Below, one piece after another: positions 9,219 to 17,817 of a stretch of DNA of 64,000 nucleotides; positions within the stretch are counted from its first letter, which is position 1; every line of letters begins with the position of its first letter. Location: positions 310,001 to 374,000 of the forward strand of contig JANSYR010000004.1 of the NCBI GenBank assembly GCA_024742285.1, written 5' to 3'. The DNA comes from a bacterium. GTDB taxonomy: Bacteria > Myxococcota_A > UBA9160 > UBA4427. A program made the position numbers and the translations under genes. The notes below the pieces were generated by a model. The model saw only the letters and a list, made by a program, of their open reading frames with translations. It did not search any database and was not told the origin of the DNA.

Positions 9219-10244
9219 GTGAGCTCGACGACCGGCGTTCCGCGCCCTCCGTCTGCATCCGGGGATTCCGCGACCGATCGAAGCGGGGGCGCGCGCCTGC
9301 TCGCCATCGGCGGCGGCAAGGGCGGCGTCGGCAAGACGTTCGTGACCGCCAATCTGGCGACGGCGCTCGCCCGCCTCGGCAAGCGGGTCGTCGTCGTCGA
9401 CGTCGACCTCGAAGGCGCGAACCTCCACACCACCCTCGGTGTGCAGACGCCGCAGCGAAGCCTCGCCGACTTCGTCTCCGAACGCGAAGAAGATCTGGGG
9501 AAGCTGCTCGTCGACACGCCGCTCCCGAATCTGCGATTGATCGCGGCGACGAACGGCAACCTCGCCGACGCACAGCCGAGTCACCTGCGTCGCGTTCGCC
9601 TGCTGCGCGGCCTGCGTCAGCTCGACGCCGACATCGTGCTGCTCGACCTCGGTGCCGGCTCCCACGCTTCGGTGCTCGACTACTTCCTGGTCTCCGACGA
9701 CGGGATCCTGGTGCTGCAGCCCGAGCCGACTTCCGTCGAGAACGCCTACACGTTTCTGCGCGCCGCGTTCTACCGGCGCATGCGACTCGCGATGGTCGGG
9801 CACGGCGTGCGGCAGCTCGTCACGATGGCGATGGACCAGCGCAACGAGCGCGGGATCCGGACGCCGCTCGACCTGCTTCGCGAGATCGAAGCGACGGATA
9901 CCGCGGAGGCGCGGCGCTTCGTCGAGACGATGCGCGTCTTCCGTCCGCGCCTGATCGTGAACGGGGTGCGAACCGCCGAGGACGTGAAGCTCGGCTTCGC
10001 GGTCTCGAGCGTGTGCAAGAAGTACTTCGGCGTCGAAGCCGAGTACATCGGATACGTGAACTACGACGACGAGGCGCGACAGTCGGTCTCGGCGCGTCGA
10101 CCGATCGTGGACCTGCGGCAGGACGCCGACGTCTCGATCTATCTCCAGCGGATCGCCCGCAAGCTCCTGGGTCTCCCCTCGACCTCCGGTGCTGCGGCGA
10201 CACCGTCTGCTGGAGCCGAAACCCACGCTGGAGGGAATCGATGA
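9219..10244 (+). CDS. MinD/ParA-family P-loop ATPase
   Basis: Deviant Walker A ATPase of the MinD/FlhG/Mrp type: AIGGGKGGVGKTFVTANLATAL near residue 30, VVVDVDLEGANLHTTLG, and Walker B-like DIVLLDLGAG. 341 residues, with a GTG start preceded by GAGAGG. Family members position machinery at the pole or midcell, or count flagella; no flagellar genes are near, so the cargo is unknown. Its stop overlaps the start of the J-domain/HTH gene (ATGA, 10241-10244), so the two proteins are made together. Known delta-proteobacterial neighbourhoods also pair such an ATPase with an HTH protein, as far as can be recalled. Confidence 0.85.
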   Translation: MSSTTGVPRPPSASGDSATDRSGGARLLAIGGGKGGVGKTFVTANLATALARLGKRVVVVDVDLEGANLHTTLGVQTPQRSLADFVSEREEDLGKLLVDTPLPNLRLIAATNGNLADAQPSHLRRVRLLRGLRQLDADIVLLDLGAGSHASVLDYFLVSDDGILVLQPEPTSVENAYTFLRAAFYRRMRLAMVGHGVRQLVTMAMDQRNERGIRTPLDLLREIEATDTAEARRFVETMRVFRPRLIVNGVRTAEDVKLGFAVSSVCKKYFGVEAEYIGYVNYDDEARQSVSARRPIVDLRQDADVSIYLQRIARKLLGLPSTSGAAATPSAGAETHAGGNR

Positions 10245-10924
10245 GGGGGATCGACGAGCTCGATCACTACGAGCTTCTGGAAGTCGGCCGCGCCGCTTCC
10301 ACCGCGGAGATCGACCGCGCGTACCGGAACGCTCAGAATACCTATCAGGACGGATCGCTCGCGCTCTACTCGGTCTTCGATCGACTCGACGCCGCGGCGA
10401 TCCGCGAGCGCCTCGACGAGGCCTACCGCGTGCTCGCCGACGCGGACCTGCGTACCGAGTACGACGAAGCGCTGCCCTCGGCGGTGGGACGAAGCGGCGC
10501 ACCGGATCCGCGGCCCGAGGCGATGGCCGACGAGACCGACGCCGCGGTGTCGACCAGATCGCTCGAGGGCTTCGATCCCGCGGAGCAGCTCGATGCCGTC
10601 GATCAGGCCGTCGAGGAATTCGACGCGCTGGAAGACGACGGCGGCGGGGAGTTCGACGGCGTGCGCTTGCGCCGCAACCGTCTCTTCCGCGGCTACGAGA
10701 TCGACGACATCTCGGACGTGACGAAAGTGAGCCCGGCCCACCTCCGGAACATCGAGGAAGAGAATTTCCTGGATCTTCCGGCGGACGTGTACGTGCGTGG
10801 CTTCGTGACCGCCTACGCGCAGACGATCGGGCTCGACCCGAAGATCGTCGTGCCGAGCTACATGGCGCGGGTCCAGGAATCCCGGAGCGAGCAGCAGCGG
10901 GGCCGCTTCCTCGCCCGACGTTAG
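10241..10924 (+). CDS. Degenerate J-domain fused to RodZ-type helix-turn-helix
   Basis: 227 residues. The N-terminus (ELDHYELLEVGRAASTAEI) has the DnaJ J-domain helix I/II pattern and the later AYRVLADADLRTEYD matches J-domain helices III-IV. The HPD signature needed to stimulate Hsp70 is absent (the loop reads YQDGS). After an acidic linker, residues about 145-215 form a RodZ/HTH_25-type domain: RGYEIDDISDVTKVSPAHL, IEEENFLDLP, and VYVRGFVTAYAQTIGLDP. No transmembrane segment is seen, unlike RodZ. Coupled to the preceding ATPase and 8 bp before rluD. Likely a partner or adaptor of the ATPase; function unproven. Confidence 0.8.
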   Translation: MRGIDELDHYELLEVGRAASTAEIDRAYRNAQNTYQDGSLALYSVFDRLDAAAIRERLDEAYRVLADADLRTEYDEALPSAVGRSGAPDPRPEAMADETDAAVSTRSLEGFDPAEQLDAVDQAVEEFDALEDDGGGEFDGVRLRRNRLFRGYEIDDISDVTKVSPAHLRNIEEENFLDLPADVYVRGFVTAYAQTIGLDPKIVVPSYMARVQESRSEQQRGRFLARR

Positions 10925-10932
10925 GCCGCGCC

Positions 10933-11877
10933 ATGCCCGACGCGGCGGCGTCTCTCGCGTTCACCGTCGACGAGGCGAGCGTCGGCGCGCGGGTCGATGC
11001 GCTGCTCGCGGAGCTGTCCGGCGTCTCGCGCGCGCAGGTGAAGCGTTGGATCGACGCCGGTCGCGTGACGGTCGGCGGTGAGGTCGTGCGTCCCAGTCGC
11101 AAGGTCGCGCTCGGAGATTCGATCGAAGCGCGTCCCCTCGAGCCGGTCGAGATGGCCCTCGCGCCCGAGGCGATCCCGCTCTCGGTGCTCTTCGAGGACG
11201 AGCATCTGATCGTGGTCGACAAGCCCGCTGGCCTCGTGGTCCATCCCGCGCCCGGACATCCCGGTGGAACCCTGGTGAACGCGCTCCTGGCCCACTGCGG
11301 GGACCTCGCCGGGATCGGTGGCGTCCTGCGCCCCGGGATCGTGCATCGCCTCGATCGAGGCACCTCCGGCGTGATGGTCGCGGCGAAGGACGACGAGACC
11401 CATCAGGGGCTCGCGCGTCAGTTCGCCGAGCACACGATCGATCGTCTGTACCGAGCGCTCGTCCGGGGCGTGCCGCGGGCGGACGCGGGTCGGATCGACC
11501 GTCCGATCGGACGTCATCCGCGCGATCGCAAACGGATGTCGGTCGAGGTGAAGGTCGGCAAGGAATCGATCACGAACTGGCGGGTGCTGCGGCGCTTCCG
11601 GAGCGCCATGACGAGCGAGCTCGAGGTGAGACCCGAGACCGGACGCACGCATCAGATCCGCGTGCACCTCTCCTCCGCCGGCCTGCCCCTCGTGGGGGAC
11701 ACCGTCTACGGTCGAGCGCGCGGAAGCGACGCCCGCCTCGGCCGACCGGCCCTCCACGCGGCGCACCTGGGCTTCGAACATCCGATCAGCGGCCGCCGTC
11801 TCTTCTTCGAGACGCCGCTCCCCGACGACCTGATCGCGTGGATCGCCGATCTCGGCCCGGAGGAGGTCGTCGAATGA
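10933..11877 (+). CDS. rluD: 23S rRNA pseudouridine synthase, RluD type
   Basis: Forms pseudouridines in helix 69 of 23S rRNA. 314 residues: an N-terminal S4 domain (ARVDALLAELSGVSRAQVKRWI) and the RluA-family catalytic domain with HRLDRGTSGVMVAAK (catalytic Asp in HRLD), RPETGRTHQIRVHL and the GDTVYG block. Length and S4 domain fit RluD or RluC. Its end overlaps pgeF by ATGA. The rluD-pgeF pair is common in proteobacteria. Confidence 0.9.
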   Translation: MPDAAASLAFTVDEASVGARVDALLAELSGVSRAQVKRWIDAGRVTVGGEVVRPSRKVALGDSIEARPLEPVEMALAPEAIPLSVLFEDEHLIVVDKPAGLVVHPAPGHPGGTLVNALLAHCGDLAGIGGVLRPGIVHRLDRGTSGVMVAAKDDETHQGLARQFAEHTIDRLYRALVRGVPRADAGRIDRPIGRHPRDRKRMSVEVKVGKESITNWRVLRRFRSAMTSELEVRPETGRTHQIRVHLSSAGLPLVGDTVYGRARGSDARLGRPALHAAHLGFEHPISGRRLFFETPLPDDLIAWIADLGPEEVVE

Positions 11878-12572
11878 GCGCCCCCCTCGATCGACCGCTG
11901 CACGATCCAGTCCTCGAGGCCCTCGGCATCGGCCACGGATTCGGTCAGCGAGGCACCGCCGCGCCGGCAGACTGCGCCTTCCCCACGCAGGTCCACGGCA
12001 TCGACGTTCACGAGGTCGCCTCCGCCGAGGCACGCGCCGTCGCAGCGGGGATCGAGGCGGACGCGATCGTGACCCGGATGCCCGGGACGTCCATCGGGAT
12101 CGTGACCGCGGATTGCGTTCCGATCCTCCTGGCGAGTCGCGACGGCGCCCGGGTCGGCGCGATCCACGCGGGCTGGCGGGGACTCGCGGCGGGGGTGATC
12201 GAGGCCGGGGTCGCGGCCGTCCTGGACGGCATGGACCCGGCGGACTGCGTGGCGGCGATCGGCCCGGCGGCGCGCGGCTGTTGCTACGAGGTCGACGAGC
12301 CGGTTCGCGCAGGGCTCGCCGTGCGGTACTCCGAGCAGCTGAAGGGCGTGCTCGTTCCAGGTCGCCCCGACCGTTTCCAGCTCGACCTCCCGCTGCTGGC
12401 AGAGCGGGTCCTGAACCGAATCGGGGTCGAAAGCCAACGGATCGGAACGGAGGCCTGCCTCTGCACCATCTGCGGGTCCGATCGCTTCGAGTCCTACCGG
12501 CGCGAGGGAGCGGCGGCGGGCCGATTGAGGCACTTCATTACCCGTCCGGAGGCAATCCCGCGTCAGGGTTGA
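11874..12572 (+). CDS. pgeF: PgeF/YfiH-type laccase-domain protein
   Basis: Cytosolic enzyme of the DUF152/laccase-domain family, described as a peptidoglycan-editing factor and as a purine nucleoside-processing enzyme. 232 residues. Metal-site motifs are intact: FPTQVHG, TADCVPILLA, HAGWRGLAAGV and IGPAARGCCYEV. A C-terminal CLCTICGSDRFESYRREG follows the family pattern. The start overlaps the rluD stop (ATGA at 11874). Its last codons carry the -35 box of the rho promoter, so the two transcription units touch. Confidence 0.92.
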   Translation: MSAPLDRPLHDPVLEALGIGHGFGQRGTAAPADCAFPTQVHGIDVHEVASAEARAVAAGIEADAIVTRMPGTSIGIVTADCVPILLASRDGARVGAIHAGWRGLAAGVIEAGVAAVLDGMDPADCVAAIGPAARGCCYEVDEPVRAGLAVRYSEQLKGVLVPGRPDRFQLDLPLLAERVLNRIGVESQRIGTEACLCTICGSDRFESYRREGAAAGRLRHFITRPEAIPRQG

Positions 12573-12597
12573 CAGTTTCTGGGGCCCCCCGTAGATT
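12569..12597 (+). promoter_or_regulatory. Strong sigma-70-like promoter for rho
   Basis: A perfect -35 TTGACA (12569-12574), an exact 17-bp spacer and TAGATT as -10 (12592-12597). The -35 overlaps the pgeF TGA stop (12570-12572). Transcription would start near 12604, giving an rho leader of about 465 nt. Confidence 0.75.
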
Positions 12598-13068
12598 GAT
12601 TTTCACTTCGACCCGTCCGGGTCCCCGGGCCTCCTGCCGGCCTCGATCCCCTGCGGATCCGCCCCTCTGTCGGGAGCAGTCCCGAGCCAAACCACCGAGA
12701 TCGCACTGGTTTCTCGCTCGAAGTCCCCGTTCGACCCGTCCGGATCGGTCCCTTCTCCACCACTCCAGTCAACTTCGGCCGAAGTCTCGTCGATGGGCTG
12801 ATCAGGCCCCTCTCCAGAACCATCGCCGGCCCGGCCGGTGAGCGAGATCCCGCCGAAGGCGACCCGAAGGTCGCTCCCGAAGTCCCCGCCCCCGCTGATC
12901 GCCCCACCGCTGGACGTTCCTCGCGCCCGGCGCCCGTCCGAACCCGGCCACGCCGCTCGGACGCCCTTCGACCCGCCCGGTCGACGACTCCCGAAAGCCC
13001 TCCCCGCCTGAAGATCCGATCGACCCAGACCAGACCACCCCCGCCCCGATCAGAAGAGAGACCGCCAC
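12598..13068 (+). promoter_or_regulatory. Long C-rich rho leader, probable Rho autoregulation site
   Basis: About 470 bases without a convincing gene. Long stretches are C-rich and comparatively G-poor, for example about 12990-13060 just before the start codon and around 12720-12780. Rho loads on such unstructured C>G RNA, and E. coli rho is autoregulated by Rho-dependent attenuation in its leader. The same is inferred here. Confidence 0.5.
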
Positions 13069-14538
13069 GTGAGCAGTGAGCAGCGCGCGCCCGAGACCAA
13101 GGACGGATCCGGCTCCTCCCAGAACCGCGGCAATCGCCGCGGTCGCGGACGCCGCTCCCGGAGCGGCGGGGGCAATCGCGGCGGGCGCGGTCCCTCCGGC
13201 GAGCCGAAGCGGGACTACCTGCCGAGCGACGCCGAGCTGGCCGAAGAGGAAGCGTCGCTCGAGGCGCAGCTCGACGACGACGCGGAAACGATCGTCGTTC
13301 GCGAGCTCAAGGCGAAGGCGATGCCCGAGCTCCTGAAGATGGCCCAGGAGATGGACGTCGAGAACGCCGGCGGTCTCCGCAAGCAGGATCTGATCTTCGC
13401 GATCCTGAAGTCGCAGACCGAGAAGCGCGGGAAGATCTTCGCCGAAGGCGTGCTCGAGATCCTGCAGGACGGCTTCGGTTTCCTTCGGGCGCCCGACCAG
13501 AACTACCTGGCCGGACCCGACGACATCTACGTCTCGCCTTCCCAGATCCGCCGCTTCAACCTCCGGACCGGTGACTCGGTCGAAGGCCACGTGCGCCCGC
13601 CCAAGGAGGGTGAACGTTATTTCGCGCTCCTCAAGGTCTCGTCGATCAACTTCGACGATCCCAAGAAGGCGAAGCAGAAGATCCTCTTCGACAACCTGAC
13701 GCCGCTCTATCCGCAGGAGAAGTTCAGCCTGGAGACGAAGGCCGGCGGGATGACGACCCGGATCATCGATCTGATCGCTCCGATCGGGAAGGGCCAGCGC
13801 GCGCTCATCACGTCGCCGCCCAAGGCGGGCAAGACGATGCTCCTCAAGGACATCGCGAATGCCATCACCGAGGGGAACCCCGAGGTCTACCTGATCGTGC
13901 TGCTGATCGACGAGCGGCCCGAAGAAGTGACCGACATGCAGCGCACCGTGAACGCCGAGGTCATCTCTTCGACCTTCGACGAGCCGGCCACCCGTCACGT
14001 GCAGGTCGCCGACATGGTGATCGCGAAGGCGAAGCGACTCGTCGAGCACGGCCGCGACGTCGTGATCCTGCTCGATTCGATCACGCGCCTCGCTCGCGCC
14101 CACAACACGGTCGTGCCCCATTCGGGCAAGATCCTCTCCGGCGGCGTCGACTCGAACGCGCTCCACAAGCCGAAGCGCTTCTTCGGCGCCGCGCGCAACG
14201 TCGAGGAAGGTGGCAGCCTGACGATCATCGGCACCGCGCTGATCGACACCGGCTCGCGCATGGACGAAGTCATCTTCGAGGAGTTCAAGGGGACGGGCAA
14301 TTGCGAAATCGTTCTCGACCGCAAGCTCGCCGATCGTCGCACCTATCCGGCCATGGACATCAATCGGTCGGCGACGCGTCGCGAGGAGCTCCTGATGAGC
14401 GACAACTCCCTGAACCGCATGTACATCCTGCGCAAGGTCCTCGCGCCGCTCTCGCCCGTCGACTCGATGGAATTCCTGATGGGGAAGATCGAGAAGACGG
14501 ACAACAACGAAGACTTCCTCGAGTCGATGAACTCGTGA
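13069..14538 (+). CDS. rho: Transcription termination factor Rho
   Basis: Hexameric RNA-dependent ATPase ending transcription. GTG start after AGAGAG; 489 residues. The N-terminus carries an extra Arg-Gly-rich low-complexity segment (about residues 15-50), then the Rho N-domain, the cold-shock RNA-binding domain ([30 protein letters not shown]) and the ATPase with Walker [27 protein letters not shown], the Q-loop and [17 protein letters not shown]. All catalytic blocks are present. It has its own promoter and a long leader; three imperfect 18-bp tandem repeats follow its stop. Confidence 0.98.
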   Translation: MSSEQRAPETKDGSGSSQNRGNRRGRGRRSRSGGGNRGGRGPSGEPKRDYLPSDAELAEEEASLEAQLDDDAETIVVRELKAKAMPELLKMAQEMDVENAGGLRKQDLIFAILKSQTEKRGKIFAEGVLEILQDGFGFLRAPDQNYLAGPDDIYVSPSQIRRFNLRTGDSVEGHVRPPKEGERYFALLKVSSINFDDPKKAKQKILFDNLTPLYPQEKFSLETKAGGMTTRIIDLIAPIGKGQRALITSPPKAGKTMLLKDIANAITEGNPEVYLIVLLIDERPEEVTDMQRTVNAEVISSTFDEPATRHVQVADMVIAKAKRLVEHGRDVVILLDSITRLARAHNTVVPHSGKILSGGVDSNALHKPKRFFGAARNVEEGGSLTIIGTALIDTGSRMDEVIFEEFKGTGNCEIVLDRKLADRRTYPAMDINRSATRREELLMSDNSLNRMYILRKVLAPLSPVDSMEFLMGKIEKTDNNEDFLESMNS

Positions 14539-14543
14539 GCCGG

Positions 14544-14597
14544 CGAGGGTTCTCGACGGGCCGAGAGCTCGCGACGGACCGAGGGCTCCCGTCGGAC
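14544..14597. repeat. Three imperfect 18-bp tandem repeats after rho
   Basis: Units at 14544-14561, 14562-14579 and 14580-14597, each of form CGAGNGYTCNCGNCGGRC. They fill almost the whole rho-tauE gap and run into the tauE start (14600). Confidence 0.75.
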
Positions 14598-14599
14598 TG

Positions 14600-15346
14600 A
14601 TGGAGTCGCTGCTCGACGGCACGGGCCTCGACGCGACGGCCTTCGCCGTCGTCTTCTCGGCCGCCTTCATGGGCGCGCTCGTCCAGGGCTCGATCGGCTT
14701 CGGCTTGAACCTGATCGTCGCGCCGATGATCGCGGTCTTCGTGCCGGAGGCGCTGCCCGCGGCGGCGATCATTCTCGCGCTGCCGATGACGCTCGGCTCC
14801 GCCTGGCGCGAGTTCACCCATATCGACCGTTCGGCGATCCTCTGGACGACGCTCGGGCGCGTTCCCGGGATCGCCGTCGGTCTGTGGATCGTGATCCGTC
14901 TCGACGCCGAGGCCCTGGCGACGGCGACCGGGGCCATGGTCCTCTTCGCCGTCGTGATGAGCGTGTCTTCGCCCCGCATTCCGATCACGCCGGCCACGCA
15001 GGCGGCGGCCGGCTGGCTCGGCGGCGTGATGGGGACATCGTCCTCGATCGGGGGACCGCCCCTCGCGCTCCTCTACCAGCACTCCCCGGGCCCGGTCGTC
15101 CGGTCGACGCTGGGCGCGGCGTTCCTCGTCGGAACCGGCTTCTCGTTCGGTGCGCTGCTGGTCGCGGGGGAGGTCGGAGCGCTCCACTGGCGGATCGGGC
15201 TCGCTTTGGTTCCCGCGGTCCTCGCGGGGCTCTTCGCGAGCCGCGCCCTCCACGGCTGGCTCGATCGCGGCTGGCTCCGGCCCTGCGTGCTCGCGCTGTG
15301 TGGGCTCGCCGGTGCGGCGGTGGTGATCGACGGGCTCGCCGGCTGA
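14600..15346 (+). CDS. TauE/SafE-family membrane permease
   Basis: Inner-membrane protein of the sulfite/sulfoacetate exporter (TauE/SafE, DUF81) family. 248 residues with about eight hydrophobic spans. Typical are GALVQGSIGFGLNLIVAP near the start and GGVMGTSSSIGGPPLALLYQ in the second half, the duplicated family motif. The substrate cannot be set from sequence; such proteins often move sulfur or carboxylate anions. Starts 62 bp after rho and may be expressed by read-through. Confidence 0.88.
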   Translation: MESLLDGTGLDATAFAVVFSAAFMGALVQGSIGFGLNLIVAPMIAVFVPEALPAAAIILALPMTLGSAWREFTHIDRSAILWTTLGRVPGIAVGLWIVIRLDAEALATATGAMVLFAVVMSVSSPRIPITPATQAAAGWLGGVMGTSSSIGGPPLALLYQHSPGPVVRSTLGAAFLVGTGFSFGALLVAGEVGALHWRIGLALVPAVLAGLFASRALHGWLDRGWLRPCVLALCGLAGAAVVIDGLAG

Positions 15347-15361
15347 ACGTCGCGCGAGAGG

Positions 15362-15769
15362 CTACGGCTCGTGGCTGCGTTCCTCGACCGCGAGGCCCGC
15401 CGGTTCGATTCGATCTGCTTCGTGGTCGAGGTCGATCTCGGTGATCTTCTGGTCGACGTAGGCGAGGAAGCGATCCGGATGGAGAGCGCGTTCCGCCGCT
15501 TCCCGCCACTCCATGGCGGTCGGGGAAGCGAGGGCTCGAGTGAGCGCGACCTCCGGACGGGGCGCGTACCCGCCGATCGTGCCGATTTCGCGCTGGATCC
15601 ATTCGGCGTCGAGCAGCCCCCAGCGCGTCGCATGGTGGTTCGTCGAGCGGATCCGCTCCTCGTCGTCGAGGGCTTCGCCGTTCGACGGACCCGCGACACG
15701 TGCGAAGATACCTGGACGGAGGATGCGAACGATGCGAACGCGCGGATGGCTCCCGACGATGGTCCTCAC
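15362..15769 (-). CDS. Hypothetical protein
   Basis: Not recognised. 135 codons with strongly coding-like, G/C-ending codon use and a normal composition (for example LLDAEWIQREIGTIGGYAPR and RFLAYVDQKITEIDLDHE). No transmembrane segment or signal is evident. The only in-frame start seen is a GTG at 15769, which makes its 5' end overlap the first codons of the opposite-strand lipoprotein at 15732. Either the true start is internal and non-standard, or the first part is degraded. Confidence 0.45.
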   Translation of the reverse strand: MRTIVGSHPRVRIVRILRPGIFARVAGPSNGEALDDEERIRSTNHHATRWGLLDAEWIQREIGTIGGYAPRPEVALTRALASPTAMEWREAAERALHPDRFLAYVDQKITEIDLDHEADRIEPAGLAVEERSHEP

Positions 15770-16187
15770 CCTTCTGATCGCTGGATGCGCTTCGGTCCCG
15801 ACGGCAGAGGGTCCGATCGACTGGTCCGAGGCCGACGAGCGATGGTCGGTCCTGGTCGTGACCGTCGATCCCGATGGCGACGAACGGGTGACCCGGATCT
15901 GGCTGGCGCTCGTCGACGGCGAGGCCGTCTTCCGGACGAACGAGAGTCGTTGGTGGGCGAACCTGGAGCGCTCGCCGCGCCTCGGCGTTCGCCACGCGGG
16001 CGAGCAGCACGCCTTCGCCGTGGAGTTCGTGGAGGATCGATCGGAGCGGGAAGCGATCGATCGGGCCTTCGCCGAGAAGTACGGCTGGATGGAGGCGTTG
16101 ATGTTTCCGCAGCCGCCCGGCGAGACCCACGAACACTATGGCCGTCTGAGCGGGCCGGCGGCCTCGCCGCCCTCGTGGCCGCGCTAG
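15732..16187 (+). CDS. Lipoprotein with PNPOx/deazaflavin-reductase-like barrel
   Basis: 151 residues beginning with a signal peptide and lipobox LLIAGC (modified Cys near residue 19). The mature part (RWSVLVVTVDPDGD, TRIWLALVDGEAVFRTNESRWWANLERSPRLGVR) resembles small split-barrel proteins of the PNPOx/deazaflavin nitroreductase-like group. A cofactor cannot be assigned. The ATG at 15732 is chosen because GGAGG lies 9 bases upstream; an ATG at 15723 abuts it. Convergent with the next gene: both stops share the palindrome CTAG at 16184-16187. Confidence 0.65.
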   Translation: MRTRGWLPTMVLTLLIAGCASVPTAEGPIDWSEADERWSVLVVTVDPDGDERVTRIWLALVDGEAVFRTNESRWWANLERSPRLGVRHAGEQHAFAVEFVEDRSEREAIDRAFAEKYGWMEALMFPQPPGETHEHYGRLSGPAASPPSWPR

Positions 16188-16603
16188 GCCGTCGGGCCCT
16201 GCGGATCGAGGCGGAGGAAGAGCCGGGGCGGGAAGCCGGTGATGAACTTGAACAGGAAGGGGTGGGCGAACTTCGTGTCGAGGCGCTCCCACTCCGCGGC
16301 GTCTTCGATCGGAACGGCGACGTAGGCCCCCTGCTCGCCGTCGATCGAGACCTCGACGTTCGGGTTCGTGATCGCCTCGTTGTACCAGGCGCGCGGCCAG
16401 TGGTTGGCGCTCACGAAGACGGTTCCGTCGTCGTCGAGCCAGGCGAGGACGCGATCGTTCGCGACGCCGTCGTCTCCCGTGGTCGTGATCGTGAGGACCT
16501 GCCCCTGCTCGGGCTGCAGGATCCCGATCATCGACTCGAAGGCGACGACGAGAACGACGTATCCGATCAGGATTCCGAGGACGATCTTCGCGGGCTTGGG
16601 CAT
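16184..16603 (-). CDS. Membrane-anchored deazaflavin-reductase-like protein
   Basis: 139 residues from the ATG at 16603, preceded by AAGGAG at 6 bases. One N-terminal transmembrane segment (KIVLGILIGYVVLVVAF), then a small barrel-like domain with WLDDDGTVFVSANHWPRAWYNEAITNPNVEV, the W-x-N-x-x-x-N-P-x-V pattern of nitroreductase/quinone-reductase (DUF385-type) proteins. Fold-related to the lipoprotein it faces, with which it shares overlapping stops. The pair may be an old inverted duplication; a cofactor is not provable. Confidence 0.65.
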   Translation of the reverse strand: MPKPAKIVLGILIGYVVLVVAFESMIGILQPEQGQVLTITTTGDDGVANDRVLAWLDDDGTVFVSANHWPRAWYNEAITNPNVEVSIDGEQGAYVAVPIEDAAEWERLDTKFAHPFLFKFITGFPPRLFLRLDPQGPTA

Positions 16604-16730
16604 GGCGGGCTCCTTGGGTCGCTTGGCTCGATGCCGAGAGGCTCGCGCGTCGGTCGCGGCGGCGCCAGGGGCGACCGTCGTCGGCATCGATCGGATCGAG
16701 GAGCGGAGCAGCCGAAGTGGCTCGCTCGGA

Positions 16731-17546
16731 CTAGACGGTTGACGGTCGGCTTCGATCCCGTGCAGCCGCCTCGCCGCGACGACCGGCGATCGCGAGGCCG
16801 GCGAGACCGAGCCCCAGGAGCAGCGCCGTGCCCGGCTCGGGCACGACGGTGATACCCAGCGAGGCGAGCCCGATGCCGGTCACGTCGAGGTCGACGAGTT
16901 CGAGCTCGTCCTGACCGATCCGCACGATCTCGCGACCGGTGAAGAACGTTCCGTAGGGGGCGTCCTGACCGGCCGGCCCGCCGAACGTGAGCGTCGTCGA
17001 GCCGATCGATCGGAGGAGCAGATCGAGCGTCCCGATTCGGTAGGTCCCCGGCTGGATCGTGCCGTCCCCGAAGAACTCGATCAGCTGGTCGTCCGTGATC
17101 AGGGCCGACGTCATCTCGAAACCCCAGAGTCCGGTGGCACCGACGCGGGTGTCGCCGAAGGGGCCATCGTTCGAGAAGGACATGCCATCGCCGAGCTGGT
17201 CGTCGGGGTCGAAGACGCGCCAGGTCGACGCGCTGAGTGGGGAGAGCGGAATGTCGCCCGCGAAGATCGTGCCCGGTTGCGTCGCGCCGACGACGTCGAG
17301 CACGTTCCCGCCTTCCAGGTCCCAGACGAGCGATGGGTCGGCGATCGTGACGAACTCGTCGTCGCCGATCGTGAGGTCGACGCCGATCGTCAACACCTGG
17401 CCGACGAAGCCGGTCGCGGAGCCACCGACCGGGGTGAGCGTGACGCCGACCGCCCCACCGATTCCGGGGATCAGGAGCGTCAGCAGGAAAGAGGTGAAGA
17501 AGGTCGTGGCGCCAATGGGCAGGCGGGATCGATCGCGTTCGGGCAT
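16731..17546 (-). CDS. PEP-CTERM sorting-domain protein
   Basis: Secreted or surface protein, 271 residues. An N-terminal signal sequence (TTFFTSFLLTLLIPGIGGAV) is followed by a beta-rich, Gly/Asp/Thr-rich domain of unknown function. At about residue 235 comes VPEPGTALLLGLGLAGLA and a short Arg-rich tail: the complete PEP-CTERM signal of motif, hydrophobic helix and basic end, recognised by exosortase/EpsH. The ATG at 17546 has AAGGAG 7 bases upstream. No exosortase gene is in the window. Typically linked to exopolysaccharide and biofilm. Confidence 0.88.
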   Translation of the reverse strand: MPERDRSRLPIGATTFFTSFLLTLLIPGIGGAVGVTLTPVGGSATGFVGQVLTIGVDLTIGDDEFVTIADPSLVWDLEGGNVLDVVGATQPGTIFAGDIPLSPLSASTWRVFDPDDQLGDGMSFSNDGPFGDTRVGATGLWGFEMTSALITDDQLIEFFGDGTIQPGTYRIGTLDLLLRSIGSTTLTFGGPAGQDAPYGTFFTGREIVRIGQDELELVDLDVTGIGLASLGITVVPEPGTALLLGLGLAGLAIAGRRGEAAARDRSRPSTV

Positions 17547-17817
17547 CGCTTCGCTCCTTCGATTCTCGGGATCGGGGCGGTCGTCGTTCGCGACTCCCCG
17601 TCCTGGAGTGGTCACGACGTCGGCGTCGTGGCTGGGGATTTGGGGATTCGCGCCGAGGCGCGGTGCTTTCGGAACGGAAAAGTGCTCTCCCTGCGAATCG
17701 AGCCCGAGGGCACCCGACGATGGCTGGGCGTCGAAGGCGGCGCGGAGCCGGGTCCATCAGGCCACGGCGCGCGGGATCTTCGAGCCGCTCCACGGCGCGC
17801 GCTCGAGGCGTCGGCGG

